Positions 9,812 through 18,665 of a stretch of 20,163 nucleotides of DNA are shown here, in pieces (the first letter of the stretch is position 1; every line of letters starts with the position of its first letter). The position numbers and the translations under genes are program-made. The DNA comes from an uncultured Gemella sp. (GTDB lineage Bacteria; Bacillota; Bacilli; Staphylococcales; Gemellaceae): assembly GCA_945929765.1 (NCBI GenBank), contig CAMEOL010000003.1, positions 1 through 20,163 on the forward strand, read 5' to 3'. The notes below the pieces were generated by a model. The model was not told the origin of the DNA, did not search any database, and worked only from the letters and a program-made list of their open reading frames with translations.

Positions 9812-11086
9812 ATGGCAATACCAAATATATCAGAAATAAAAAATGGAAAAAGAGTTATAACGAGGAAGCCGGAGTTATTAATGCCGGCAGGGAATTTAGA
9901 AAAATTAAAAGTGGCTGTTCATTATGGGGCAGATGCAATATTTTTAGGTGGACAGGAGTTTGGACTACGTAGTAATGCGGACAATTTTACGATAGAAGAG
10001 ATAAAAGAAGGTTGTGATTTTGCACGTGGTTATGGAGCAGATATTTATGTTACTGCCAATATTATTGCACACAACGAAAATTTTGCAGGTTTGGAAGAGT
10101 TTTTAGCAGCATTGCAAGATGCAGGTGTTCGAGGAATTATTGTAGCAGATCCTTATATTATCGAAACTTGTCGTCGTGTTGCACCGAATGTAGAAATTCA
10201 TATCAGTACACAACAGTCTATTTCTAACTACAAAGAAGTGAAGTATTGGGAGTCTGAAGGTGTTCATCGTGTAGTTCTTGCACGTGAGACGGGATATGAA
10301 GAGATAAAAGAAATTCGTGAAAAAACTAATGTAGAGATAGAGATGTTTGTTCATGGAGCTATGTGTATAGCTTATTCAGGACGTTGTACGTTGAGTAATT
10401 ATATGACTGCACGAGATAGTAACCGTGGGGGATGTTGTCAATCTTGCCGTTGGAATTACGACTTATATGAAGAGGGGTCAGAAGAAGATACGGCACTTTT
10501 TGTTGAGGGAGCAGATCCTTATGCGATGAGTCCAAAAGACTTAACATTAATAGAGAGTGTTCCAGAAATTATCGAATTAGGAATTGATTCGCTGAAAGTC
10601 GAAGGACGTATGAAGTCTATTCACTATGTTGCTACAGTAGCTAGCGTTTATCGCAAATTAATAGATGATTATTGTGCAGATCCGGATAACTTCGAAATGA
10701 CGCCACAATATAAATTAGAACTTTATAAATGTGCTAATCGTGATACAGCATCATCTTTCTTCTACAACATTCCAAGTTATAAAGAACAGATGTTTGGGAA
10801 TCAAGGTGGTAAGAAAACTAATTTTGATTTTGTTGGACAAGTATTACATTATGACGAGGAGACTGGTGTTGCGACTATTCAACAACGAAATCACTTTAAG
10901 ACAGGAGATGTCGTTGAATTTTTTGGGCCAGAGATAGATAGCTTTGAGCAGGTAATCGGAGAAATTTATGATGAAGATGGAGAATTAATAGATGCAGCTC
11001 GCCATCCACTTCAAATAATTAGAACAAAAATTGACCATAAAGTATATAAACAAAATATGATGAGAAAGGAATTAGGTAAAAGATAA
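9812..11086 (+). CDS. trhP2: U32-family tRNA hydroxylation protein (YrrO/TrhP2)
   Basis: This is the 424-residue partner of TrhP1 in 5-hydroxyuridine synthesis at tRNA wobble position 34, using prephenate as oxygen-pathway donor in B. subtilis. The opening [22 protein letters not shown] and the core [20 protein letters not shown] match the YrrO type. The U32 signature is complete: [16 protein letters not shown], then [13 protein letters not shown]. The cysteines near residues 188, 195, 210, 211 and 214 can hold an iron-sulfur cluster. [22 protein letters not shown] (about 251-272) is the conserved central strand-loop, and the C-terminal ~80 residues form the small beta-domain of long U32 proteins. 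ATG 9812 is the first start after an in-frame TGA, and the protein begins as the family does. Its unusual SD-hairpin leader is listed separately. The stop overlaps the udk start by one base (TAATG). Confidence 0.93.
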   Translation: MAIPNISEIKNGKRVITRKPELLMPAGNLEKLKVAVHYGADAIFLGGQEFGLRSNADNFTIEEIKEGCDFARGYGADIYVTANIIAHNENFAGLEEFLAALQDAGVRGIIVADPYIIETCRRVAPNVEIHISTQQSISNYKEVKYWESEGVHRVVLARETGYEEIKEIREKTNVEIEMFVHGAMCIAYSGRCTLSNYMTARDSNRGGCCQSCRWNYDLYEEGSEEDTALFVEGADPYAMSPKDLTLIESVPEIIELGIDSLKVEGRMKSIHYVATVASVYRKLIDDYCADPDNFEMTPQYKLELYKCANRDTASSFFYNIPSYKEQMFGNQGGKKTNFDFVGQVLHYDEETGVATIQQRNHFKTGDVVEFFGPEIDSFEQVIGEIYDEDGELIDAARHPLQIIRTKIDHKVYKQNMMRKELGKR

Positions 11087-11709
11087 TGCATAAGAAGCCT
11101 AAAGTTATTGGAATTGTTGGGGGTAGTGGTAGTGGAAAAACTACCGTTACAAAACGTATTATCGAAGAATTAACAAAAGAAAAAGTTGTTCTAATCGAGC
11201 AAGATTATTATTACAAAGATCAAAGTCATATGACTATGGAAGAACGAATTAGAACTAATTACGATCATCCAGAAGCTTTTGATAATGAATTGTTGTGTAA
11301 ACAACTTTCTGATCTAATCGAAGGAAAGACAGTAGAGATGCCACGTTATGATTATGTAAATCATACTCGTAGTTCAGAAACTGTAGTCCAAGAACCGAGA
11401 GATATAATTATAGTAGAAGGGCTATTTGGTCTATATTCAAAAACTATTCGTGATTTTTTAGATATTAAAATTTTTGTCGATACACCTAGTGATATTCGTA
11501 TACTACGACGTTTATTACGTGATATGAATGAGCGTGGTAGAAGTGTTGAGTCTGTAATTAACCAGTATCTTACATCTGTTCGTCCTATGCACGAGCAATA
11601 TATTCAACCAACAAAGCAATATGCAGACATTATTATTCCTGACGGTGGATATAATGATATTGCGGTAGATATTTTAATAACAAAAATTAAATCGGTACTA
11701 GAAAAATAA
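11086..11709 (+). CDS. udk: Uridine kinase
   Basis: Udk phosphorylates uridine and cytidine to UMP and CMP in cytosolic pyrimidine salvage, using ATP or GTP. The 207-residue protein has the P-loop [12 protein letters not shown] near the N-terminus (about residues 9-20). It also has the family blocks QDYYYKDQ (about 39-46), [13 protein letters not shown] (about 58-70), YDYVNHTRS (about 87-95) and VEGLFGL (about 110-116), and [13 protein letters not shown] (about 145-157), the lid region with catalytic arginines. Length is typical. Its ATG overlaps the trhP2 stop, so the two are translationally coupled. This order is conserved with B. subtilis. Confidence 0.96.
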   Translation: MHKKPKVIGIVGGSGSGKTTVTKRIIEELTKEKVVLIEQDYYYKDQSHMTMEERIRTNYDHPEAFDNELLCKQLSDLIEGKTVEMPRYDYVNHTRSSETVVQEPRDIIIVEGLFGLYSKTIRDFLDIKIFVDTPSDIRILRRLLRDMNERGRSVESVINQYLTSVRPMHEQYIQPTKQYADIIIPDGGYNDIAVDILITKIKSVLEK

Positions 11710-11800
11710 TAAAAAAAAATATATAATAATGTTATTGTAAAACTATAGCTTAAGAAGTTGTAATTATATTTTTATAAAAATTTATTTTGAGGAGATTAAC

Positions 11801-12289
11801 ATGGCAATAGAAGAAACTTTAGAATATCAAATGACCCAAGAAGGTTATGATAAGTTAGTAGAAGAATTAGAACATTACAAAAAAGTTAAACGTCCAGAAG
11901 TAATTGAAAAAATTAAAATTGCACGTAGTTTCGGGGATTTATCTGAGAACTCTGAATATGATGCAGCTAAAGATGAACAAGGGTTTATTGAACAAAAAAT
12001 TCTTGAAATGGAACAAATGATTCGCTATGCGAAAATTATTCAAATTGACGAAAAATCAAATACAATTCGTCTAGGGCACACAGTCACTTTCTTGGAGGAA
12101 GCTACTGGAATTGAAGAAACTTATAAAATAGTTGGTAGTGCGGAAGCTAACCCATTCGAGTTCAAAATTTCTAACGAAAGCCCTGTAGCACAAGCTTTAT
12201 TAGGGAAGGAACCAGGCGATGTAGTAAAAGTATCATTACCAACTGGTCCAGAAGATTCAATGGATATAAGAATATTAAAAGTTCAATAG
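11801..12289 (+). CDS. greA: Transcription elongation factor GreA
   Basis: GreA enters the secondary channel of stalled, backtracked RNA polymerase and stimulates cleavage of the nascent 3' end. The 162-residue protein has the N-terminal coiled coil (about residues 12-75) with the acidic tip in [16 protein letters not shown] (about 45-60). The C-terminal FKBP-like domain contains [20 protein letters not shown] and [27 protein letters not shown] seven bases upstream supports the start. A 91-bp A/T-rich gap after udk contains a TATAAT at 11722-11727 without a clear -35, so a separate promoter is possible but unproven. Confidence 0.97.
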   Translation: MAIEETLEYQMTQEGYDKLVEELEHYKKVKRPEVIEKIKIARSFGDLSENSEYDAAKDEQGFIEQKILEMEQMIRYAKIIQIDEKSNTIRLGHTVTFLEEATGIEETYKIVGSAEANPFEFKISNESPVAQALLGKEPGDVVKVSLPTGPEDSMDIRILKVQ

Positions 12290-12298
12290 GAGATATTT

Positions 12299-12982
12299 AT
12301 GATAGCATTAATTGGAGCTATGCCAGAAGAAGTAGCTATTATAAAATCGGAAATAAAAAATTTAACAATAGAGAAAAAAGCTCATGTTGAATTTTATCTT
12401 GGTAATTATTATGGAAAAGAAATAGTCTTAATGTTATCAAAACCAGGAAAAGTTAATGCAGCTGTAGCGACGGCTATCTTGCTTAACAATTATGATATTG
12501 ATTATGTAATTAATATCGGAAGTTGTGGAGCGTTGCAAGGAGATATGGAAATTGGGGATATGATAGTAGGAACTACTATTACTCATTTTGATGTTGATGC
12601 CACGCATTTTGGTTATACATTAGGTCAAGTTCCGCAGATGCCTGCACTTTATGAAAGTGATGAATTTTTGGTAAATAAAGCCCAAAATATAAAATTAGAA
12701 AATAACAATATTCATTTTGGATTAATAGGAACGTCAGATTCGTTTATTTCTAGTAAAGAGAGAAAGCAGGAAATATTAGCAAATTTTCCTACTATGCAAG
12801 TAGTGGAAATGGAAGCAGCAGCAATTGCGCAGACTTGCCATAATTTTAACGTTCCATTTATTGTTTGTCGTAGTGTTAGTGACAAAGCAGAAGAAGGAAA
12901 TAGAATTACATTCGATGAATTTTTAGAAATAGCAGCAAGAAATTCATCGAAATTAACAACAGAATTGTTAAAACAATTATAA
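12299..12982 (+). CDS. mtnN: 5'-methylthioadenosine/S-adenosylhomocysteine nucleosidase
   Basis: MtnN hydrolyses adenine from methylthioadenosine and S-adenosylhomocysteine, clearing by-products of polyamine synthesis and SAM-dependent methylation. It also feeds the activated methyl cycle and, where LuxS is present, AI-2 precursor formation. The 227-residue protein starts IALIGAMPEEVAIIK, with the early Glu that activates water in this family. It has INIGSCGAL (about residues 77-85), GTSDSFIS, VEMEAAAIAQ (purine- and ribose-binding) and CRSVSDKA, whose Asp is the general acid. Length is typical. AGGAGA at 12288-12293 begins within the end of greA, and the intergenic gap is 9 bp, so it is co-transcribed with greA. 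A terminator follows. Confidence 0.95.
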   Translation: MIALIGAMPEEVAIIKSEIKNLTIEKKAHVEFYLGNYYGKEIVLMLSKPGKVNAAVATAILLNNYDIDYVINIGSCGALQGDMEIGDMIVGTTITHFDVDATHFGYTLGQVPQMPALYESDEFLVNKAQNIKLENNNIHFGLIGTSDSFISSKERKQEILANFPTMQVVEMEAAAIAQTCHNFNVPFIVCRSVSDKAEEGNRITFDEFLEIAARNSSKLTTELLKQL

Positions 12983-12992
12983 ATAAAAACCC

Positions 12993-13027
12993 AAGGACGG
13001 ACTTATATTTGTCTGTCCTTTTTGTTT
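12993..13027 (+). terminator. Terminator after mtnN
   Basis: AAGGACGGAC (12993-13002) pairs with GTCTGTCCTT (13011-13020), ten pairs with one G-U and an 8-nt loop. TTTTTGTTTTTT follows. It closes the trmR-mtnN block 10 nt after the mtnN stop. Confidence 0.9.
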
Positions 13028-13396
13028 TTTATTGGGGCTGTATAATAAATGCGGTGGGTGATAAAATCAATAACAGAATAATTTTTTGTAAAAAGTTAAA
13101 TTAATTATGTTGTTGGAGTGTTTATCCGTTGCGTAATAATATTTTTATTTTTTAAGCAACAGAACCTAAATTCGCTAATAAAGATAATTATTTAAAGGTG
13201 GATAGTTCTAGGGCAAATTCTAGCTGCAGGTCTTGTATTAAAAAGTATTTAACTTACCAATTATGGATATGCAACATCCATTTTCAGTATAATTAAAAAA
13301 TAACTCCAAAAATGAGCAATATTCAAATTTACAGAAACAAAAAACTTAAAATTTTAAATAGAGTTAAAATTTTTTAAGAAATTTTCAGAAAAATTA
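13028..13396. other. Intergenic region without a recognisable gene
   Basis: Between the mtnN terminator and the subtilase promoter no open frame has a credible start and ribosome binding site. The stretch holds a small inverted repeat (ATGGAT 13263-13268 with ATCCAT 13276-13281) and an A/T-rich imperfect inverted repeat around 13347-13379. A GGGGCTGTATAATAAATGCG segment near 13035-13054 vaguely resembles insertion-sequence ends. I assign none of these a function. Confidence 0.5.
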
Positions 13397-13425
13397 TTGA
13401 AATTGATTTTTTTAAGTGCTATAAT
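13397..13425 (+). promoter_or_regulatory. Consensus sigma-A promoter of the subtilase gene
   Basis: TTGAAA (13397-13402), a 17-nt spacer and TATAAT (13420-13425), with the TG of an extended -10 at 13417-13418. AAGGAGA at 13451-13457 and ATG 13468 follow. This predicts strong transcription with a short leader of about 35 nt. Confidence 0.88.
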
Positions 13426-13467
13426 CTTACTATGTTTATCAAATTTATAGAAGGAGAATAGTAATTT

Positions 13468-16400
13468 ATGAAAAATAAAAAGTTCGGTACTGGTAAATTA
13501 TTAACGACGTTACTTGTTCCTTATGCGTTATTCACGTTTGCACAAAGTGAAGCATTTGCGAGTGAAATTGTTAATAACAATACAGAAGTAGTATTAGTTG
13601 CAGAAAAAACTTCTGATTTATCTAATACGTCTGTAGTTGACTCAGAAAAATTAGCTGAATTAAATGAAAATAAACAATCAGTAGATAGTACTTTAAATGC
13701 AGGAGCTAATCCATTGCAAAGTCAGTCATTATCAGGTAATGTAGGGACACTTTCGAAAGAAAGTAATGCGCTTATTAATGTTCAGCCTGTCTGGAATGCA
13801 GGAAATAAAGGAGAAGGAACAGTTGTAGCTGTTATCGACTCTGGTATTGATCCAGAACACGATGCATTTAGCTTAACTTCATTAGAAAATGCGAAATATA
13901 AATCTGCTGAAGAAATAGAAGCTTTAAAAGAAAAAGCAGGTATAACATATGGGAAATGGGTTAACGATAAGATAGTATATGCGTATAATTATCGTGAAGC
14001 TAGTGATAATATAAAAGAAACGAAAGAAGCATCTCACGGTACACACGTATCGGGTATAGCTGTAGGAAATCCTAAGAAAGAAGACGTTGTCGGAGATAAA
14101 ATTTATGGAGTAGCACCAGAAGCACAATTAATGTTTATGCGTGTTTTTGCTGATGGAGAAGGAACGTCTCCAGTTCTTTATGTAAAAGCTATAGAAGATG
14201 CTGTAAGTTTAGGAGCAGACACTATTAACTTAAGTCTAGGAAGTGCGGCAGGATCATTAGTTGATGTTGGGGGAGCGCTAAATAAAGCTATAGAAGATGC
14301 TAAGAAAAAAGGTGTAACAGTAGTTATCGCTGCTGGTAATGATACTGCATGGGGTAACGGACAAGGTAATCCATTAGCAACTAATCCAGATTACGGAGTA
14401 GTAGCAACACCGGCAACAGCAAAAGATTCAATTGCGGTAGCTTCTATTAACAATACACACTTAGTAAAAGAAACTTTTAAAGTCATAGGGCTAGAAGATA
14501 GTTCGTTACTAACAAATGGAATGTCTACATACAAACAACCAGATCAAGGTATAGCTTTTAAAGCTAATTCTGAATTTGAATATGTTTATGTAGGGTTAGG
14601 AAAAGAAGAAGACTATAAAGATAAAGATCTTAAAGGGAAAATAGCTTTAATAAAACGTGGAGAAATACCGTTTTATGAAAAAATTATTCGTGCAAAAGAT
14701 CATAATGCAGCAGGAGTTGTAGTGTTTAACAATGTTCCAACTGGGGATGATGTTAATATGTCGCTAGGAAGCGGGCAAGATGCTATTAAAGCAAGAATGA
14801 TTCCATCGGTATTCATTTCGCAAAGTGTAGGGGAAGCATTAGCGGCTGGACAATATAAATTATTATTTAACAATTTAAAAGGTCTTTTTGAGAATCCTGA
14901 TGCAGGCTATATGTCAGACTTTACAAGTTGGGGATTATCAGCAGATGGTGAATTAAAACCTGACGTAACAGCACCAGGTGGAGGAATTTATTCGAGTATT
15001 AATAACGGTAAATATTCATCAATGCAAGGTACGTCAATGGCAGCGCCACACGTTGCGGGTGCAATGGCGTTGATCCAAAAAGATTTGCGCGAAAAATACC
15101 CTAACTTAACACCGGAACAAATAGCAGATTTAAGTAAAGAACTACTTATGAGTACAGCTAAAGCAGTCTATGATAAAGAAAAAGATGCATATGTGTCACC
15201 ACGTCAACAAGGTGCGGGGCTAATCGATCTACCTGCTACTATATCTTCTAAAATTTATTTAACAGGGAAAGATAAGTATCCAAGTATTACATTAGGTAAT
15301 GTTGAAGATCAGTTCTCGATTACAGTTAATGTTCACAACATTTCTAACGAAGATCAAAAATTAAAATATGTAACAAATTTAATTACAGATGAAGTAGAAG
15401 ATGGAGAATTCACACTTCGACCAAAAGCGTTGGAAGAAATTGTTGGAGAAGAAATTGTTGTAGAAGCAAATACAGTAAAAACAATAAAAATAGCAGTAGA
15501 TGCTACTAAATATGCTGCAGAACTTTCAAAATTAATGCCAAATGGATATTTCTTAGAAGGTTTTGTAAGATTTTTAGATACAGTCGATGGATTCGATTTA
15601 GCTAGTATTCCATTTACTGGATTTAGAGGAGAATTCCAAAACTTAGCAGTAACAGAAAAACCGATTTATGATTACACAGATACAGAACAACCATTCTATA
15701 GTACTCCATATTTTGATATTACAAAAGACGTAACGACTACAGATCCAAATACTTACTTTACAGCATTAATAACTAATCAAGCTGAGTTTAACCATGAAAC
15801 AGGAGACTTTGGTCGTCAATCGCCAATAGTATTAGGATCATTTAATGATGGGGAAGATAACTTCTATATTAAGAAAAATGAAAATGGTAAACCAGTATTA
15901 GCTATTTCTCCAAATGGAGATGGAAATAGAGACGTTGTAGCATTCCAAGGGGTATTTTTACGTAACTTTACTAACTTAAAAGCTACAGTTTATAAAGCAG
16001 ATGATACAGAATTTGCTAATCCTATATGGGAGAGTGAAACGGTAAGTGGAGAGAAAAATTATTATGCTGGAAATTCACAAAAACCAAGAGCACACTTCTT
16101 TGAAGGAACAGCTTGGGAAGGGAAAGATAAATTTAATGTTGACGTACCAGATGGAACATACAAATATGTAGTTACTTACGAGCCGCAAGTGTATGGAGGG
16201 AAAGAAACTAGATTAGAATATGAAATAGAGGTAAACAGAAAACGTCCAGCACTAACAACAGCAGTAACAGAAGAGACAGAAGAAGGATATACATTCAACC
16301 CAAGAGAAACTCTAGCTTACGGGCTACCTATTTATCGCGAAAGATTATATTATGTAATTCCTACAAAAGACGAATTAGGTAATCCAATACAAATAGAAAA

Positions 16401-18432
16401 TCCTAACCTGAAAGACGCTGAAGGAAATCCACAAAAAGAAACATTGACAGAAGCGAGAAGAATTTACATCGAGCCAGATGAAAACGGAGTATACTTATTA
16501 CCACTTGTAGATGAATATACTGGTAGAGAATTGACGCCGGTAGATTTCTTCTATGCAGCAGAAGACGAAGCTGGTAACGTAACAAGTGGAAATGTATCAG
16601 AATTCATGGACTTAGGAAATGAAAATGGAATAGTTAATATTATTACTGTTGATAAAGCCACAGGTATACTGTACGATACAGGATACAACTTCATTATTAG
16701 AAATGAAGCTGGAGAAGTAGTAGTTCCACAAACAAAAATGGAAAAAGACGGATTTACAAGAATATTACCATTCGGTAAGTATACAGTTGAACTTATACTA
16801 ATAGATAAAGATGAAGCAAGAATAGTAGATTCTCAAAAAATTAAGAGTTTTGAAGTTACAGAAAATAATTCTCTTCAAGAAATAGAATATTTAGTAGAGC
16901 CAATTCATCAAAGTCAAGTAACTATCGACTTTATGGGAACAGCTCCAGAGGGAACAGAAGTATACTTAGTTGATGCAAATGGAGATAGAGTAGTTGTACC
17001 AAATTCTAGATACAGCAAAGAAACATTCTCTAAATTAATAAATGAAGGAGAATACAAAGTAGAAGTTGTTCTACCTGATGGCTATGTATTACTTGCAGAA
17101 AATCCAACAATTGATGTAAAAGATCTAAAAGTAAATTCTTTACAACTTGAAGTAGCTAAGAAAGTAGTAGAAGTTGTACCTGTACCATACGAAACAGTAT
17201 ACGAAGAAGACGAAAACCTATTAGTTGGAGAAGAAAAAGTAGTAACTGAAGGAGTAGAAGGACAAATCGAACGAACTACTATTAAAGATAAATCTACAGA
17301 TGTAGTATTAGTCGAAAAAGTAAACAAAGTAGTAAAAGTAGGAGTTAAATCAGTAAGAACTGAAGAAATTCCGTTCGAAACAGTGTACGAAGAAGACGAA
17401 ACTTTACTAGAAGGTGAAGAAAAAGTAGCTACAGAAGGAAAAGTAGGAGTAAAAGAAATTACATTAGTAAAAGGACAAGTAACGAAAGAAGAAGTCAAAG
17501 AAGCACCAGTAGCTAAGGTAATTAAAAAAGGAGTTAAATCAGTAAAAACTGAAGAAATTCCGTTCGAAACAGTATACGAAGAAGACGAAACTTTACTAGA
17601 AGGTGAAGAAAAAGTAGCTACAGAAGGAAAAGTAGGAGTAAAAGAAATTACATTAGTAAAAGGACAAGTAACGAAAGAAGAAGTCAAAGAAGCACCAGTA
17701 GCTAAGGTAATTAAAAAAGGAGTTAAATCAGTAAAAACTGAAGAAATTCCATTCGAAACAGTATACGAAGAAGACGAAACTTTATTAGATGGTAAAGAAG
17801 AAGTAGCTACAGAAGGAAAAGTAGGAGTAAAAGAAGTAACATTAGTAAGAGGACAAGTAGTAAAAGAAGAAGTAAAAGAAGCACCAGTAGCTAAGGTAAT
17901 TAAAAAAGGAACAAAAGCCATTACAGCTAATGCAAGTGAGAACTTAGTAAATGGAAAACCAGCAGCTACAATTACTACAGAAAAAGTTCCGTTTGAAGTA
18001 ATTTACAAAGCTGACGATTCTTTAGAATTTGGACAAGTAGTAGTAGATGTAGAAGGAGTAGAAGGAGTAGTTAATGTTATTACTATACCTACACTTCAAG
18101 AAGATGGAACATATAAAGATGTTATCACACGAGTTACAGAAGTAGAAAAAGTAGACAAAGTAGTACGTGTAGGTAAAAAAGTGTTGTTCCCTGCAGGACA
18201 AGTACCGAAATCACAAGATTTAAGTCCTATAACTACTGAAGTAAATAACGAACTGGCAACAGCTAATAATAAACCATTAGAAGTGACAGCTATAAGTTCA
18301 TCGGAGCAAAATAACACAACTAAATCAACAAAAGTATTACCTAATACAGGAGATACAACAACTAATACAGCGTTTGCTGGAATTATAACGTTGCTATCAT
18401 CAGTATTGTTATACAGAAGAAAAACTAAATAA
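13468..18432 (+). CDS. Cell-wall-anchored S8 subtilase with PA, Fn3-like and five G5 domains
   Basis: This is an exported serine protease of the C5a-peptidase/lactocepin type, attached to the cell wall by sortase. The signal peptide spans about residues 1-32 (KLLTTLLVPYALFTFAQ, then AFA-S). The catalytic residues are D124 (AVIDSGID), H190 (SHGTHVSG), oxyanion N291 (AAGN) and S523 (GTSMAAPHVAG). A protease-associated domain is inserted between N291 and S523 (about 345-470; KGKIALIKRGEIPFYEKI). Fn3-like domains follow from about 595 (SITLGNVEDQFSITVNVHN). SPNGDGNRD near 814 suggests a calcium-binding loop. Five G5 modules (about 1232-1571) may bind wall or host glycans. Sortase motif LPNTG (1624-1628), a hydrophobic helix and YRRKTK end the protein. 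Host targets such as complement or matrix proteins are conceivable but cannot be read from sequence. Promoter and terminator on either side indicate a single-gene unit. Confidence 0.95.
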   Translation: MKNKKFGTGKLLTTLLVPYALFTFAQSEAFASEIVNNNTEVVLVAEKTSDLSNTSVVDSEKLAELNENKQSVDSTLNAGANPLQSQSLSGNVGTLSKESNALINVQPVWNAGNKGEGTVVAVIDSGIDPEHDAFSLTSLENAKYKSAEEIEALKEKAGITYGKWVNDKIVYAYNYREASDNIKETKEASHGTHVSGIAVGNPKKEDVVGDKIYGVAPEAQLMFMRVFADGEGTSPVLYVKAIEDAVSLGADTINLSLGSAAGSLVDVGGALNKAIEDAKKKGVTVVIAAGNDTAWGNGQGNPLATNPDYGVVATPATAKDSIAVASINNTHLVKETFKVIGLEDSSLLTNGMSTYKQPDQGIAFKANSEFEYVYVGLGKEEDYKDKDLKGKIALIKRGEIPFYEKIIRAKDHNAAGVVVFNNVPTGDDVNMSLGSGQDAIKARMIPSVFISQSVGEALAAGQYKLLFNNLKGLFENPDAGYMSDFTSWGLSADGELKPDVTAPGGGIYSSINNGKYSSMQGTSMAAPHVAGAMALIQKDLREKYPNLTPEQIADLSKELLMSTAKAVYDKEKDAYVSPRQQGAGLIDLPATISSKIYLTGKDKYPSITLGNVEDQFSITVNVHNISNEDQKLKYVTNLITDEVEDGEFTLRPKALEEIVGEEIVVEANTVKTIKIAVDATKYAAELSKLMPNGYFLEGFVRFLDTVDGFDLASIPFTGFRGEFQNLAVTEKPIYDYTDTEQPFYSTPYFDITKDVTTTDPNTYFTALITNQAEFNHETGDFGRQSPIVLGSFNDGEDNFYIKKNENGKPVLAISPNGDGNRDVVAFQGVFLRNFTNLKATVYKADDTEFANPIWESETVSGEKNYYAGNSQKPRAHFFEGTAWEGKDKFNVDVPDGTYKYVVTYEPQVYGGKETRLEYEIEVNRKRPALTTAVTEETEEGYTFNPRETLAYGLPIYRERLYYVIPTKDELGNPIQIENPNLKDAEGNPQKETLTEARRIYIEPDENGVYLLPLVDEYTGRELTPVDFFYAAEDEAGNVTSGNVSEFMDLGNENGIVNIITVDKATGILYDTGYNFIIRNEAGEVVVPQTKMEKDGFTRILPFGKYTVELILIDKDEARIVDSQKIKSFEVTENNSLQEIEYLVEPIHQSQVTIDFMGTAPEGTEVYLVDANGDRVVVPNSRYSKETFSKLINEGEYKVEVVLPDGYVLLAENPTIDVKDLKVNSLQLEVAKKVVEVVPVPYETVYEEDENLLVGEEKVVTEGVEGQIERTTIKDKSTDVVLVEKVNKVVKVGVKSVRTEEIPFETVYEEDETLLEGEEKVATEGKVGVKEITLVKGQVTKEEVKEAPVAKVIKKGVKSVKTEEIPFETVYEEDETLLEGEEKVATEGKVGVKEITLVKGQVTKEEVKEAPVAKVIKKGVKSVKTEEIPFETVYEEDETLLDGKEEVATEGKVGVKEVTLVRGQVVKEEVKEAPVAKVIKKGTKAITANASENLVNGKPAATITTEKVPFEVIYKADDSLEFGQVVVDVEGVEGVVNVITIPTLQEDGTYKDVITRVTEVEKVDKVVRVGKKVLFPAGQVPKSQDLSPITTEVNNELATANNKPLEVTAISSSEQNNTTKSTKVLPNTGDTTTNTAFAGIITLLSSVLLYRRKTK
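17341..17907 (+). repeat. Three tandem 189-bp repeats encoding G5 modules
   Basis: Units 17341-17529, 17530-17718 and 17719-17907 each encode 63 residues (GVKSV.TEEIPFETVYEEDETLL...). By eye, the first two differ at only two bases; the third differs at more positions. A diverged G5 copy precedes them (about 17161-17340) and another follows (about 17908-18180). The near identity points to recent duplication or gene conversion, and copy number could vary by recombination. Confidence 0.93.
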
Positions 18433-18441
18433 TAAGTTAAT

Positions 18442-18503
18442 AAAACTCTCTTGTATTATAGAAATTAATAAATTATTAATCTCTTAATTAACAAGAGAGT
18501 TTT
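18442..18503. terminator. Bidirectional terminator after the subtilase gene
   Basis: AAAACTCTCTTGT (18442-18454) pairs perfectly with ACAAGAGAGTTTT (18491-18503), 13 bp. The 36-nt loop contains a smaller inverted repeat (ATTAATAA with TTATTAAT). A and T runs at the ends allow function on either strand. Confidence 0.82.
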
Positions 18504-18525
18504 AAAATATTCTTCGGGATATCAT

Positions 18526-18554
18526 TTGACAGCGTTATCACTATGGTATAAAAT
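18526..18554 (+). promoter_or_regulatory. Promoter of the downstream exported-protein gene
   Basis: TTGACA (18526-18531) is a perfect -35. The -10 is either TAAAAT (18549-18554, 17-nt spacer) or TATAAA (18547-18552, 15-nt spacer, with TGG before it). The leader to ATG 18666 is about 105 nt; AAGGAG lies at 18652-18657. Confidence 0.75.
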
Positions 18555-18665
18555 TAAGGCGAGGGGGATTGCTAATATAAGTATAGTATCTGTATATTTA
18601 TAGTAGCGAATAAATATAATAGTAAATTGTACTTATATTTTAATAAAAAATAAGGAGAATTTACG

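Noticed and set aside
13261..13293. A second promoter at TATAAT 13288-13293
   Set aside because: No -35 element lies at a suitable distance, and a near-perfect promoter is present closer to the gene.
17082..17921. A 279-codon open frame on the minus strand across the G5 repeats
   Set aside because: It mirrors the repeated, biased codons of the subtilase on the other strand, is Ser/Thr/Phe-rich and has no ribosome binding site or promoter.
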